Source of the DNA: Nymphaea colorata
Taxonomy: Eukaryota > Streptophyta > Magnoliopsida > Nymphaeales > Nymphaeaceae
NCBI RefSeq assembly: GCF_008831285.2
Contig: NC_045140.1
Coordinates: 27,732,131 to 27,796,130 of the forward strand
DNA length: 64,000 nt
Direction: 5' to 3'
Of this stretch, positions 35,301 to 48,184 are shown in pieces. Both the position numbers and the translations under genes were made by a program. How positions within the stretch are numbered: position 1 is the stretch's first letter; each line of letters begins with the position of its first letter. Under the pieces are notes generated by a model, which saw nothing but the letters and a program-made list of their open reading frames with translations, was not told the origin of the DNA and did not search any database.

Positions 35301-38300
35301 AGATAATAACACTTGGAACTTGGAAGGATTGATACATGATACACCAAATTTTCAAACTTGTTATGTGGAAAGGGGAACCTTGATCTTATGGAGAAACATA
35401 TTTTTGAATCTAAGATGAGTCATCCAATGTGAACAAAAAAATTAATAGTCATATATACTGCATGTAGACGTCTTCCTTGACTCCACATGAAGCATGTCAG
35501 TTGCCTGTCTTTCTGTGTTCTTCTTCTATTATCAAGTAGCTTGGAAGCATATTCTCCGGATTGGTTGCACCATCTTTTTTTATTATTTTTTGTTGTCTTT
35601 TCTTGGCTTCAGAAGGGTCTCATATTTGTCTTTTATTGTACAATACTCAACATGGGCTTATGCTGTTCATTCATAGGATGGCTCGTGCAATGGTTTGCAG
35701 CATTATGCAGCTTTGGGACGAGATAGGGTAAGATCTTTTAATTCTTGCATTTTTGTTTGTTCTGATCCTTGTCTTAGTTGTCTGTTGGGTAGTTTATATG
35801 CATCTTTAAATGTGGATTTCTACTTGTGGTCAACCTATGATTTTTGTCTGGGTTAAAAATGCTTGTATGCAGTTAGGGGCTGCTGCAGTAAATCTAGTTT
35901 CTGGGGAGAAACCAGCGGATGTTTATTCGGGTATAGCTGCAAGGTATTTTACTTCATTATATTTAATTATGACATTGTGGGGCTTAGCTCTGGATTCTAG
36001 AGATGTTATTGTTAATTTCAGTTTATAATGGCAAAGTGCTGGTTTTGGTAGTTTTTTGAGTCACTGTTAATATGACATTAGTGTACTCTTGAAAGTTGAA
36101 ACTATTATTGTGAACCCAGTTTGTGGCTTTCATGGTATTCAGAAATCATAAGAGCCTTACCTTTACTCATATTAAAAAAAGAAATTCATATATATTTAAA
36201 ACAACATCCTTAAATTTTACTCATATTCAAAGCAACATGTATATTACAAAATAATGGGAAACAACTTTGAAATCAATGTTATATCCCATACCCTCTTACT
36301 GACATTTTTAAAAGTATGCCATGCTCGCATGCACCACCATACCCATGCCAACACTTGACTGGCAGCCATGTGACATATCACATCACAGGTCTCTTTTCTG
36401 AAATAATGACAAAAAAATAGGTTTAAAACAAAAAGGAATTTATAGAAACCCTAATCCTTAACATGAGCTGTGTAGCATCTTCTCCTACTTTGAGGTATGG
36501 CTTCTCTTTCTCCTCCTCCGTGCTGCTCTTTTTTTTCTTTTTGGCTGCACCCAAGCATCATCCACAGGGTGTGAAGCAGGTGCAGCACCCAAGGTGCTGC
36601 TTCCATGAGTCACAGACGTATTTAAGGAGAAAACAACACATGTTCCCATTGTCACAAAGTTGAATTGATTTGCACCAATTATTTACTGGTAGTTTGACCT
36701 CCTGTGGAGTATTTAATCTTTTTTAGTTTTTATAAGGCCAGTTCAGTTGTGTTTCACAAGAAAGTATGCAGGGGATTTATTTAGTGTATCTATCGTGTTA
36801 TAAAGGCCCTAATTAGACCATCTTGTACACTAGTATCATTGGTGTTGGTCACTGGAAAAAGATCGATGAAAATTGCAACAGTTGGTGTTAGTTGTTTTCT
36901 TAGTTTCTCAAGCTGTAACTCATTTAGGTTTCCTCTGGCTTCATTAGTTCATTCATCAAGAACGTGAATTGAAAAATCCAGATAAAATTCCAAGCTCCCA
37001 CTTTTGGAGTTCTATGGAAATGAGCTCTTTTATGCTTTTATGTTTACTAACCATTTATTTGTTTAATGCTGCAAGAGTTTTGGAGATCGTTGTCAGAGAT
37101 TCTAAGAAAGATCCCATTGCGCATCCAACTGCTTTACTTGCTCGTGCTTTAGTTGGTCAGGTTGGTGATTTCATGTTGCTAGGGTTTGAGCATTCTGGTT
37201 GAGATTGATGTTCATTTGGAGCCTTTGAACTATTTTAATAATCTTAGTTGCTTTCTTATGTGATTGATTGTTGATTCTAAGAAAGATCCCATTGCGCATC
37301 CAACTGCTTTACTTGCTCGTGCTTTAGTTGGTCAGGTTGGTGATTTCATGTTGCTAGGGTTTGAGCATTCTGGTTGAGATTGATGTTCATTTGGAGCCTT
37401 TGAACTATTTTAATAATCTTAGTTGCTTTCTTATGTGATTGATTGTTGCAAATAATGCCTATATCAGTTTTCGAAGTGAATTTACAAAGAATACAAAGAA
37501 TTGGGCTATGTAGCAGTGTAATGAGCCACTGTGACTCAGTCAATTTTATTTTTTGAATTTTGAAAAAGAAAAATAATTTTAAAATAATTAAGAAGGCTGG
37601 CACAAATCCAAGACTTATATTGGCCTGTTTCCTTTCCACAAGTGGCCAGCAGAATGCATATATCAGCTGACTCATGCTTATAAAAGTGAATTGTCAATAA
37701 TACTGGTTTCAAAAATAACTATGGGATGATTTTGCGTGAGGCAGCACTCTTTCCATAATCTAGGATTTTCTGTAGCTTGAATATTGAAGCTGTACCCTTC
37801 TTGAAAACTGTAAAATAGTCTTGAATCTCTTGACACTGCCTGATGTACAATGTTGATGACTTGTATGAGTTTTCCTGTTTGTCAAATAGGTGGACCGCAA
37901 ATTGGTTAAGCAGACTGTGATGACTTCAGTTTATGGGGTTACTTATATTGGTGCACGTGACCAGATCAAAAGAAGATTAAAAGAACGTGGTCTCATTACT
38001 GATGACAAGCTGCTATTTAGTGCAGCTTGCTATGCAGCAAAAGTAATAAACATTATACTAACATCAGTTGGACCTTCCATTTTCCTGAGCCTTGATTTAA
38101 GGCAAGATTTTCCTTTTCTACCTTCAGGTTACACTGTCTGCATTGGAAGAAATGTTTCAAGCTGCACGGAGTATTATGTCTTGGCTTGGTGACTGTGCCA
38201 AGGTAAAGAGTTTTCATTCATATGTTTTTCTCTGTTTCCTTCATTTGCTATCCATATAGAACTCGTGATAATGGTCTACCATATGTGGGTTGGGCTCCAC

Positions 38301-41300
38301 AGGTGATTGCTTCAGAGAATGAACCAGTAAGATGGACCACTCCTCTTGGGCTTCCAGTTGTGCAACCGTACTGGAAACAGTCCAGGCACCTTGTAAATTC
38401 TTAGCCCTTTTCTATTGGTTCAGACGTCTCTCTTCATATTATAATTGCTGCAATTCTGAGTTTTGATAGATTCTAACGATAGAGCTTGTTGAAATAAATT
38501 GACACAGATTCAGAAGGTTTTTTATTAGGCAATCTGGCCATGTAAACCAAAAGAATAGATTACTAATTCTGTCATGGTTTTTGTATAAATTATTTGTTAT
38601 GATGAACAAGGTCCCATGGCCATTAATGTGGAATTTCTAAGTCACATGGCCTTGCCAAAATGACTGCTGCACCCATGCTGACTGCTTTTGGGTGTGGGTG
38701 CACCTCAATTGTGTGAAAGGACAAATTCAAATGAGTTGGTTACCATCAGCCATATTCAACTATTTTCCGCAATTATGGTGTGTGCGTCCAGAACTTGGAG
38801 TTGGTCAAATTTGACCTAATTTATTGTTGTCCAATTTTTAAGTGATAAAATTTTTAAAAAAGGTATAAAGATGGATTAGAGTGAACTCTCCTCTCTTTAT
38901 CGCTCTCTATGTGGTTTTTTTAGGGCTGCAGATCTATTTTCTGTGTGGCTTTAAAGTTGAATCTGTTTTATGTATTTATTTTGATTAATACTAGTTCTGT
39001 TTTATGTGGTTTTCATTTGAGTTCTAGTATTAAGTTTGGATTTAGATTTTATTATATTTTTGGCTGTGATATCTTGTTGGCAATTTTTTTATGATTATAT
39101 ACGTGTGCGTGTGTGTTTATGTGACCCTTGCTGCACCTGCGTCCAAGTTTTCTTGCGAAGTGCTGAACCTGCATGCTGCACCTGTATGACATAGGGTAAT
39201 TTTAAGAAGCATTAAACATAACAAATGTGTTGGTAAATACGTGAATCTTCTCATGTTGGCAAACAGTGAGGAACAAATGGATCTAACAAGATTTCACAAG
39301 TCAGATCCTCTGTCATGGCAAATTTGTAAAGATGTTTAATTCATTACTGCATAGCTTTGGGTAGTGTAAGAAATGCTGCTTGGTACATTGAATGGTCTCA
39401 TTGAACATATTGATTTTTTGAAGGCTAGTTGTTCCTTTTCTTTTGGAAGAATGTTAGTGTGTTTGGTATGGATAAGGTAGATAAGGTTGAAAAGTTGAAT
39501 TACTTGCTAGTCAGCTTAAGTGCAATATGATCAAGATAGTAGGTAACTCTTGGTGTCATCTTGTCTTGGAAGTGTTGCACTTATAGTTCCTTTGTATTGA
39601 CGCAGTTGTTCCATTATATGGCTTCATTCATTTCTTGGTACTTGCAGGTTAGGACTTCACTTCAGGTTCTGGCATTACAAAGAGAGAGTAACAAGGTAGC
39701 TCAGGAAGCCGTGCAAATGGTTTTTTTGTTAGAAATTTATGAGCCGTTTAAAAGCTGCTAGAAATGTTTGGTTCTTGGTGTGTAGTTTATGTATATACAT
39801 TTCCTTAATGTCTTCTTCTTTTTCTAATTCGTTTTTTGTTGAGCTTGAAAACCTTTGCTGATACTGTTTCACTATGTAGTGGACAAGCTTGTTTGCCTCG
39901 TTGTTTCTTGTCTTAAATGTTAATTTATCTTGTTGATGTTTGTTTTCTGACTCTTCTCAGGTTTTGGTAAAGCGGCAGAGAACTGCTTTTCCACCAAATT
40001 TTGTTCATTCGCTTGATGGTTCACATATGATGATGACTGCTGTTGCTTGCAATGATGCAGGTTTAAACTTTGCAGGTTAGTAACTGCGTGTTACATTTTT
40101 TGTTGAACAGATTTTTTTTGTTACAGTTTTGTCCTTATCCTCATTTTCATCTCATTGAGGTTATCCTTGTGATGATAATTCGGAATGCATGGTATTTTCG
40201 GGACATTATCCTTGTCAGAATTTTGGGGATATCCATGGATATAGCTCACTAGAATAAGTAACTGTCTTAAAAATAATGTTCAACTATAGGATAAAAAATC
40301 CACACGTGGATTGAATCCCTCAACCCAACATATTCGTTCTGTCACATTCAAATAGCTTTCCTGAAGCTGTAGATGGTCAGCACCATCCAAAACTTGGACT
40401 TTGAAAAGAAATGTATATTTTTTCATCCCTGCAAACTATCTGATATTTCATGTTGAATCCAAAAAATTAAGCATCAAAATAAGATTTTTCAATAAGTGCA
40501 ACTTGTATCCAATCGAACAAATTTATCTTCAGGTGGGATCATTTTTAGTAATTGCTGATTGAGTTTTATATGACTAGTTCTTCCTGCTGAGTGTTAATGA
40601 AATTGGTTGCATTTTGATCACCAGTGTGTCTTTTCTTTCTAAACCCATCAAGGTAATTCAGTGTGGGTACATCAATTAGGTCCGTTTACCCGTGTTGCCG
40701 TATCCATATCCGAAGTGGTACTTGGACACACTTGGGTGCTTTTTAAATCGAAATTTATCCAGGCTGCTTAGTTTATTTGATTTAATTTTTTTCAACTTAG
40801 TTTTCATTCTGTTTCTAGAGTTATTGTTCATTAACATGTAATGTTTTTATTCATATCACTTGTTTATTTAAATGTTTTCATTTTAATTTTTTAATGTTAT
40901 TTTGCATATATATACATCATAGTCACAAATAACGACTCGGAGTTTTGAATAGCGAAGTTTTTCTCAGGTATAACATGGTGGACTTGAAAAATACAGGAAA
41001 AAAATCGGGAAAAAAAAGTATTTTAAAAAAAAATAAAAAAACTAAAAGTGAGGAAAAATAAAATGTGAGAAAGTAATAATGCAAACATCAAAAGGTAAGT
41101 AGATTTACAACAAATAAAAAAAATAGAAAATGAAAAAATATTGTTTGGCATTAAAAAAATATAAAAAATGAAAAAAAGGCATAAAAATGAGTTTTTTTTT
41201 TTCATTTTTCACGTTTTAAAAAAAAAACGCATTTCTTTAAAGTTTTAAACGGCCTTACATTTTCTCGCGTTTTTTTTAAAATAACACGTTTTTTGTGACT

Positions 41301-41303
41301 ATG

Positions 41304-41357
<54 letters not shown>

Positions 41358-42274
41358 CTATCCTTGTACCCTTATTTCTACATTTTCTAAAGTTGCTGGT
41401 CCATATCTGCATCTCTGTACCCATGCTGAACAGTACCCGTACCCATGTGACTTAGCCATCAAGAGTATTGTTAGCAAATTAATTCACCAAAGCGATGATA
41501 GGGAATGAAGACATGCTAATGCTTAGAGTCATTTGACATCAAATGCAGGGATCACATGGTGGGCATTTATTCATAAAATGGTTGTGCTTTAGTATAAAAC
41601 GATTTGCTAAACGGAGAAACTAACAGTAGTTATGCATAAAACATATGCAAATGGAATTTGGGTCACGGCATGTATTCATAAAATGGTCATACTTTAATAT
41701 ATGACGATTTGGTAAAAGGAGAAGGTAACTAAAAGTAGTTTTGTGTATAAAACATAAACAAATGGAATTGGATCGCATGATGCCCAAACAGATGTATTAT
41801 GTGTCCTTATGAGTTTTCAGGACTAATATGGAAGATGATTGTGCTTGAATTGAAAGAAATTTGTTTTTTCAGAGAATCAAAAGTATTGACTTTGTATGTT
41901 TCTGCAACTCCTTAAATCCTAGTCTTCATCCCCATATTTACTTATTGAAGGGGTGCATGATTCATATTGGACGCATGCGTGTGATGTTGATGACATGAGC
42001 CGTATCCTCAGATCAACGTTCGTTGAACTTTATAGCATGCCCATTCTTGAGAATGTAAGTTTCTCTCTCTCAGCACGCACAGACCAAACCTTTGTTATGC
42101 TGACGGTTGGTCATTCTGATTTTCTAAATGAGAGTATCATGTATTTGCTTTTCTGCCATGCAGTTGTTGGAGAGCTTTCAAGCATCTTTTCCATCTCTTG
42201 TTTTCCCTCCACTGCCAGATAGAGGTGATTTTGACTTGCAAGAGGTGCTTGAATCTCCCTACTTTTTCAACTGA
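29381..42274 (+). CDS. RPOTp: Phage-type (T7-like) RNA polymerase, plastid RpoTp, CUG start
   Basis: Nineteen exons: 29381-30226, 30800-30988, 31154-31287, 31693-31759, 32141-32199, 32420-32537, 34155-34268, 34355-34486, 34596-35012, 35677-35727, 35873-35943, 37076-37160, 37890-38042, 38128-38202, 38303-38392, 39648-39695, 39961-40075, 41951-42054, 42164-42274. All junctions keep frame and encode 992 residues, close to the ~990 of plant RpoTp. Catalytic motifs are intact: motif A D693 in [16 protein letters not shown], motif B K768 and Y776 in [13 protein letters not shown], motif C D925 in [15 protein letters not shown]; the end is SPYFFN. The enzyme transcribes organellar genes as a single subunit. 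The frame has no ATG before residue 159, but CTG at 29381 in ACCCTGGCT context gives a chloroplast-type leader (ASTAASFLP). RpoTp rather than mitochondrial RpoTm is therefore likely but inferred. Boundaries were read by eye; the exon 7 start is least certain. Confidence 0.93.
37098..37447 (+). repeat. Perfect 175-bp tandem duplication across RpoTp exon 12 donor
   Basis: Copies at 37098-37272 and 37273-37447 look identical. The first holds the last 63 bp of exon 12, its donor (GGTCAG|GTTGGTG at 37160) and 112 bp of intron 12. The second repeats all of this inside intron 12, creating a second, equally good donor at 37335. Confidence 0.95.
40640..41460. other. Probable transposon-derived insert in RpoTp intron 17
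   Basis: This part of the 1.9-kb intron 17 contains phrases such as GTACATCAATTAGGTCCG and CCCGTGTTGCCGTATCC near 40670 and CAGTACCCGTACCCATGTG near 41430, reminiscent of non-autonomous plant repeats. They flank an A/T-rich core of poly-A runs and a (TA)n tract (41310-41351). No coding frame or clear termini were found, so the class is open. Confidence 0.3.
41310..41351. repeat. (TA)n microsatellite in RpoTp intron 17
   Basis: About 21 uninterrupted TA units. Confidence 0.95.
41568..41780 (+). repeat. Diverged tandem duplication, period about 105 bp
   Basis: TATTCATAAAATGGTTGTGC at 41568 recurs as TATTCATAAAATGGTCATAC at 41673, with downstream blocks ACGATTTG, GGAGAA, AGTAGTT, ATAAAACATA and CAAATGGAATT in the same order. 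It lies in RpoTp intron 17, about 170 bp before exon 18. Confidence 0.8.
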
Positions 42275-42572
42275 TTCTCTGTTTCACGAGATCTTCAGTC
42301 TTGTGCATAGTGTTACTTCCCCAGTGGCCTGCATTTCATGTCATGGGCGGTTTCAGCGTGGAATGTCTTTGAACGCCAACGATGTAGCGTAATGGTTTGG
42401 TTATGGCAAACCTTTTGCAAACGTAACGGTAAAGCTCCGATTGAGCTCACTTTGTGAAGCGGCAGGCGTACACACCATACTGCAGTTCGTGCTGGAGAAT
42501 TCATCATGGAGGATGAAGATATGTTCATTCAACATAAGTCCACTCACATTCATTCTTATGGAAAAGTAATGT

Positions 42573-42578
42573 AATAAA
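42573..42578 (+). other. Putative polyadenylation signal of RpoTp
   Basis: AATAAA about 300 bp after the RpoTp stop codon, the first canonical match downstream. Plant signals are loose, so this is only a candidate. Confidence 0.35.
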
Positions 42579-43275
42579 AAATATTATTGCTGCATGGTCT
42601 GCAACCACGCAATCTGTATAAATTCATACGCCGCTAGCATCTGTCACCAAAGGTGTTGCCTCGGTAAGTTGAAGGACACAATTTGAGATGTGTAACAGCA
42701 GCATCCTCTTCCATCTGTATCTAGGCAGTCGCAGTTTTGGCTTGTATATTCACGAAGAATCCATCAGCTTTAGGGCATCCATTAAATCTAGTGATTTATG
42801 TTGCTCACAGTGGGTGTTGATAAAAAACACTCGTAAAAAAAATGATTTAATAAAATATGTTTTCCCCATTTATCTGGGGAAATTTACTTCTTGTTGTCAG
42901 TTTCTGTTTGGTGCTTATTTGTGGGCATGTCCATATATTAAGAATAATATAATTGACAATTCCTTGCCAAAGCTGGAATTAAGAGTACGTAAAATGAGAA
43001 AGTGTCGCTGATGACGAGAAGGGTTTTCTTTCTCACAATGTGAACAAGTTTCACTTCAAATATATACAAGCAGAAAAAAATATGAAAATCAGGTGCATCA
43101 CAATGCATGTTAAATGAATTTGTTGAGCACAATTGTCGACTGTAGAAATGCCCCTTTCCCAAATCCGTTAGTTAATATGTCTACATGTTTTTTATTATGA
43201 TATATTTTCTGATAATAAAACACATTTTAAAATTTTTCACAAAGTAACAGTCAAGCTCAAACAAGCTTTGTATGT

Positions 43276-43860
43276 TTATGAAATACTGGACTTCGTTGAA
43301 ATGCGCAGTGCAGCCTGTTTATTGCAATATATTTTTATTGGATGAAATTGATCATACCCCAAATCTTCAAGCAAATATCTCAGCCATATTACCTCACTTA
43401 TTCTACTAGCCATGCTCCTATACTTGATTCCTGCGAAAATCGAGATATGACTTTTTTTCTTCGTTTTCCATAAAATGATATTACCTCTAAGAAACATATG
43501 ATAGCCGGTGGTCGATCTTTTAGTCATTGGACAACTCGATCAATTTCATTGTCTGCTTCGAACAATATACTTTATCCATTGGTTCCTTTCAAGTACTTTA
43601 ACAGTTTGATAGCACCCTTTAAATGTCAAGTCAGTTTTGCTCCCAAAATTCCTGCAGCTTTAAGCAAATCCATTGTGTATTTTCTCTAATTGAGAAATAG
43701 TCCTTTTTTGAGTGAGCTGTACTTCAATTCCTAGGAAATACTTAAAAAGTTTTCCTACTTTCTTAATATAAAACCTTTGCATCGAAGAACTTCTTCAAAG
43801 ATTCAATAGCATAACCGTTAATCCCAATGACAATACCATGAGTCACATAGACAGGTAACT
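43276..43860 (-). mobile_element. Ty1/Copia retrotransposon remnant (RT end and RNase H)
   Basis: Read on the minus strand, 43860-43700 has VYVTDGIVIG-like and SLKKFFDAKV words resembling the Copia reverse transcriptase end. Next come AIKLLKYLKGT near 43600 and the RNase H stretch RSTTGYHMFLRGNIILWKTK, IKYRSMASRISEVIWLRYLL and KIYCNKQAALRI at 43527-43276. The order is that of a Copia polyprotein C-terminus. Several stops and frameshifts interrupt it and no LTR was found, so it is an inactive fragment. Confidence 0.85.
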
Positions 43861-43865
43861 GTTGG

Positions 43866-44042
43866 CAGGGGAGGAGGGAGGGGTGGGCCTGCCTAGGCCA
43901 TGGCCCCACCCTAACTAACTTAAAAAAAAACAAAATTATATTAGAAAATAAAAAATTATTAGTTGTGCAATGTATTTTTTTTATTTAAGTTTAGTTTGGT
44001 CCTACCCAAATTCGAGGTTGAACTATTTGGCTCGTCCCGAAA
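43866..44042. mobile_element. MITE-like element, copy 2 (degenerate)
   Basis: It repeats the block order of 6615-6812: AGGGGAGGAGGGAGGGG, GCCTGCCTAGGCCATGGCCCC, an A/T-rich centre with GTGCAATGTATTTTTT, then TTTGGTCCTACCCAAATTCG and a CTCGTCCC end. The right terminal repeat is missing. It abuts the Copia fragment. Confidence 0.6.
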
Positions 44043-45194
44043 CAAAAAGTAACTTTAACTTAAAACAACAACGAATAATCAGCTTTAGATTGACCAAAAC
44101 CTCCTTTGGTCAAGGTTGACGAGACTTGGTATACCAATGGTGCGAAGCTTGTTTGAGACCACGAGTGTCGCCCTAACCAAGTGGCAATTTCATGTAGGTT
44201 TCTTCATCTAAGTCGCCGTGTAAGTGGAAATTTCATGTAGATTTCTAGTTCAGCTATAATTTAAATCAAGGTTCTGTGTTTCAGAACTCTCTCTGTCCAA
44301 TCTTAGGAAGCCTTCATATAAAAGTGAAATGATTTTTTTTATCTAATAAAAAAAGAAAAATGGAAATCTGCGAACCTTGTTTGTAGAAATTATACTGCCA
44401 CCTCTGCAGTATCTAAACACGCCCTTAAATTTTGAATTACCTAATTTCTTGCCGTGTCTTGTCCGTTGAAGTTGGCGAATAAATGCCAATTTCTTCGTAG
44501 TGTTTACGACGGGATAAAGCCCCACACGGGTTGTTCGTCAAAAATGGAGGCTGTCGGTTAGTAAACTATGGGATCACTCCCCTGCAGATTCCTCAAACAT
44601 GACAACACTCAAAGCGGACCAAAAAGAACTTCAGAAGGTAAAATCATTTCAGAGGGCCCATAGTTTTGAAAAAAAAAAAAACTTCGGCAAGAGCCGTGGA
44701 AGAAAATGGTCGTTGACTTACACTGAAGTAAACGCAGAGACTAATCGTTCCATTGTCTTTATTAAAGCCAAACACTAGAGAAAGAGAGAGAGAGAGAGTT
44801 GTTTCATTTACGGCGTAATCCAAGGTCACCTTTTATCTATTGGAGGGAACTCCCAACTTGTGAGCAGTGGAGAGACCCTCTCATGTCAGCAAGTGGGAAC
44901 CTTAAGCGTAAATGGCCGCTTCTTGCCAAATTTTAGACACCTTTTGTGTCTGCATGTTGTTTATCAGCTGCCAACCTTACAGCAAGACTGCCTTATTTCC
45001 GTGACACCATTTAGAAAATGCTTCAAGCCTTCAAGTAATTAACCCAACCCAGAATGAAGCAAATTTTGAAACTCAGTAACCAAAGGCATCTGAGAAGATG
45101 CATTAGCAGTCGGGTTCTCGAGAAACCATCCTCGTATGCAACTTAGAAACCTTTGGACATGTGCTCATCATCCATCATCCTGTGGAAAACGTAG

Positions 45195-48184
45195 ATGGAA
45201 GTCTCTGAAAGACTAAAAGCCAAAATGGGTTCCCATGAAATCCAGTCACTAGAGGAAAAACAGTGCTTGGTAGTCAATCCTGAACCCCGGGTTCTGCAGA
45301 ACAATGGCCGCAGAACCTTCTTTCGCCTCCTTAGGGAGCCATTTGATTGGTTGTCAATGCTCTGCAGGGAGCTCGAAACCAGCTTCATTTTGGCCATCAT
45401 TGTGGTGTATGGCTTTAGCCAGGGATTCTCGGGTTCTTTCTTCAAGGTGGTAACCGACTACTACTGGAAGGATGTGCAGCAAGTGCAGCCGTCGGCGGTT
45501 CAGTTGTACCAAGGCCTGTATGTCATGCCATGGATCATGAAACCCATCTGGGGCCTCCTCACCGATGTATTCTCCATAGCTGGCTATAAACGCAGACCAT
45601 ATTTTATGCTTGCAGGTGTGTTCATCCTTAACTTCACTTTCCTCAATTTTCCTTTTTTTTTTTTCCTGTTATATGAAATGCTAATATTCTATTCATGTGT
45701 GCTTTGTATCAAATTTGAACTTAAAGGTCGGGTATAATTTATTGTGAGAACACTTTTCAAATGATAACATGCATGAGAATTGAGAAAGGCATTTATAATA
45801 CCAAAAGTATTTTGTTTCACGTATTATATTTAGTTTATATAATCTTCCATTCAAAGTTCTGCTGGGAGACAAACTTCCCTTCCCATTATTACTAAGAAAT
45901 GATATTTACAGAGAAAAAAATGGGGATGCATCATAGACCGAGACCCTGGCAGTTGAACAATACTGCCCAAGAGGAAAATAAGCAGTCAGACTGCAGCAAC
46001 AAAACACAGATCTGAAACCACAAAAGTAGTAAACAGACCATCCAATATCCGAGTGTCCATCTATATTTCCATATCTACATAGAAATTTCCCTATTTCTAA
46101 CGTTGGCAGGTCACAACAATGGATAAGCGAGACCTTATCCGACTGAGAAATTCCCACTTTCTGGAAATGCCTCTTCTTCCCGCCAGCAAACCATTTAGCC
46201 TTCTTTTTCCATCCCCTGGTATTGGTGATAAGCACATCTGCGTTCCATGAAGAACCGGATTAAGCTTCCCCTTACATGTCCCTCCAACCTGGAGCTATCA
46301 CTTTCTCTGATTTCTTCCACATGGAGACAAGGTACACCATCCTTCTATAAAAGCTAGTTTCTCGGTTTCGCACTTTCAAAGTGAGTTTCGAGAGGAGCAA
46401 ACTTTCCTGTTCTCAGAAGATTCAAGCAGCCATATTGCATACTGTAGACAATACATGTTTGTCTCAGAATTGCCATTTAAGGAGATGGTAATTGGTTGTG
46501 TTGCATGGACTCAGGCACCCTTGGCAGCTTGTGCGCGTTGCTACTATTGCAGAAGAAGCCTCCTGTCCTGTTCGCCCTCATCTTTCTCACAGGCATAAGC
46601 ACTGCAATGTCAATAGCAGATGTCACCATCGACGCTTGTATTGCTCGCAGCAGCATTCAGAAACCTGCCTTAGCATCAGACATGCAGAGCCTCTGTGGGT
46701 TTGTCTCTTCTACCGGAGCAATTCTGGGGTACTCCACCAGTGGGATGCTAGTTCACACCCTTGGAGCGCAGGTAAAAGTCTCATCTAAAGCGACCGCTGA
46801 AGTTCCCCCCAAAAAAAGAGCAGCGATCTATAGCTTCCCATTTTCCTCGTTAATCATGATTAATCATTGATGATGAAGGTGATAATGAAGAATCTGCTCT
46901 TTTCTTCCCTCTGATGCAGGGAACACTGGGTTTGCTAACTTTACCCCTCATCATGATCATCACTCTTGGATTTACAATGAATGAGGCCAAAGGCATGATT
47001 CGAACTGATAAAAAGGTACTAACGAAGATATGAGGTTTCACTTCACTTTGCCTGATCTTGGTCTAAAATAGCATGGTATGTCTGCATAGAGAATCACAGA
47101 TCAAAAAATGCACAGCTATTGCAGTGGAGCATACTTGATCCGTGTTCTCTTAGCAAGGCACCATTTTTTCTTGAGCGTTGCAGCAAAGCTGCTCTGCATT
47201 ACACGTTGATTCTCTCAAACATATTAGCCATGCTTGAACCACAAGGAATTTATTCCAGTTGGGGTGACCAACTTGAAACCGCTCTTATGAATGTATAGTA
47301 TTTATTGGGCTCATGAATGAGTGTCTCCAACTTTATTTGAAGATGTTTGCAAAGGTGAACGGAGCAGTGCTAGACATGATCAAAACTATGAAGTATCCTG
47401 GAGTATGGAAGCCCTCACTGTACATGTACCTCTCCATAACACTTAGCATCAGCACGCATGAAGGACAATTTTACTGGTACACTGACCCTAAAGCAGGCCC
47501 TGCCTTCTCAAAGGTATAGTCTTAGCCGCACAAAAACACATAAGCATAAGCACAAACACAACCTTAGAAAAAAGCAACTTCTTTAATTCAATTCACAATT
47601 TCCCACAGGAGTTTGTTGGAGTAATATATGCCATAGGGGCTGTTGGATCGATTGTGGGGGTAATTCTATACCACAAGTTCTTCAAGGAGTTTCCATTTAG
47701 AACAGTGATCTTCTTTGCTCAGCTCCTGTATGGTGTCTCAGGAATGCTAGACCTCATGTTCGTTCTCAGGCTCAATCTGAAACTTGGGGTCCCGGACTAC
47801 GTCTTTGTAATAATGGAAGAAATGTGTGCGCGGATCATTAGCCGGATAAGATGGATGCCGATGATAATTCTAATCACAAGACTGTGCCCTCTGGGGATAG
47901 AGGGAACATTCTTTGCGCTGCTCATGTGCATAGACAGCACCGGTTCCTTGTCCAGCAAATGGGGTGGAAGCCTTGTTCTTCAACTGCTGAAGGTCACGAG
48001 AACAGATTTCAGGAACTTGTGGTTGGCTCTTCTGATAAGGAATCTGCTGAGGATCTCAACCTTGGCTCTGATTTTCCTAGTGCCCAAAGCAGGGCCAGCC
48101 GATGCGATGCTCCCTGATGAAATGCTGGACGCCTCCAGGAATGACCATGACAAAGAAGAAGGCCTACAATTGGTCTGTCCATGA
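45195..48184 (+). CDS. Folate-biopterin transporter (BT1/FBT) family protein
   Basis: Five exons, 45195-45615, 46515-46771, 46920-47015, 47343-47513 and 47609-48184, encode 506 residues, the usual size for plant FBT proteins. After a hydrophilic N-terminus come multiple membrane spans. Seen motifs are KPIWGLLTDVFSIAGYKRRP (residues 116-135), resembling the MFS loop 2-3 signature, ADVTIDACIA (175-184) with DMQSLCG (196-202), and STHEGQFYWYTDPKAGPAFS in exon 4. The family moves folates and pterins across membranes. In Arabidopsis one member is plastidial and others are uncharacterised; membrane and substrate are not readable here. An alternative start is the ATG ten codons later. The exon 4 acceptor has an in-frame alternative 12 bp downstream. 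No defect was seen. Confidence 0.88.

Larger units (their letters stand above)
42580..45194. other. Spacer between RpoTp and the transporter gene
   Basis: It contains the Copia remnant and the second MITE-like copy listed separately, and a short GA tract near 44783. No host gene is visible. The ORFs at 42688-43011 and 44860-45042 have no recognisable similarity or splice context. Confidence 0.55.

Noticed and set aside
45906-46235. 109-codon minus-strand frame in transporter intron 1
   Set aside because: No family resemblance; surrounding sequence is intron and possibly old repeat.
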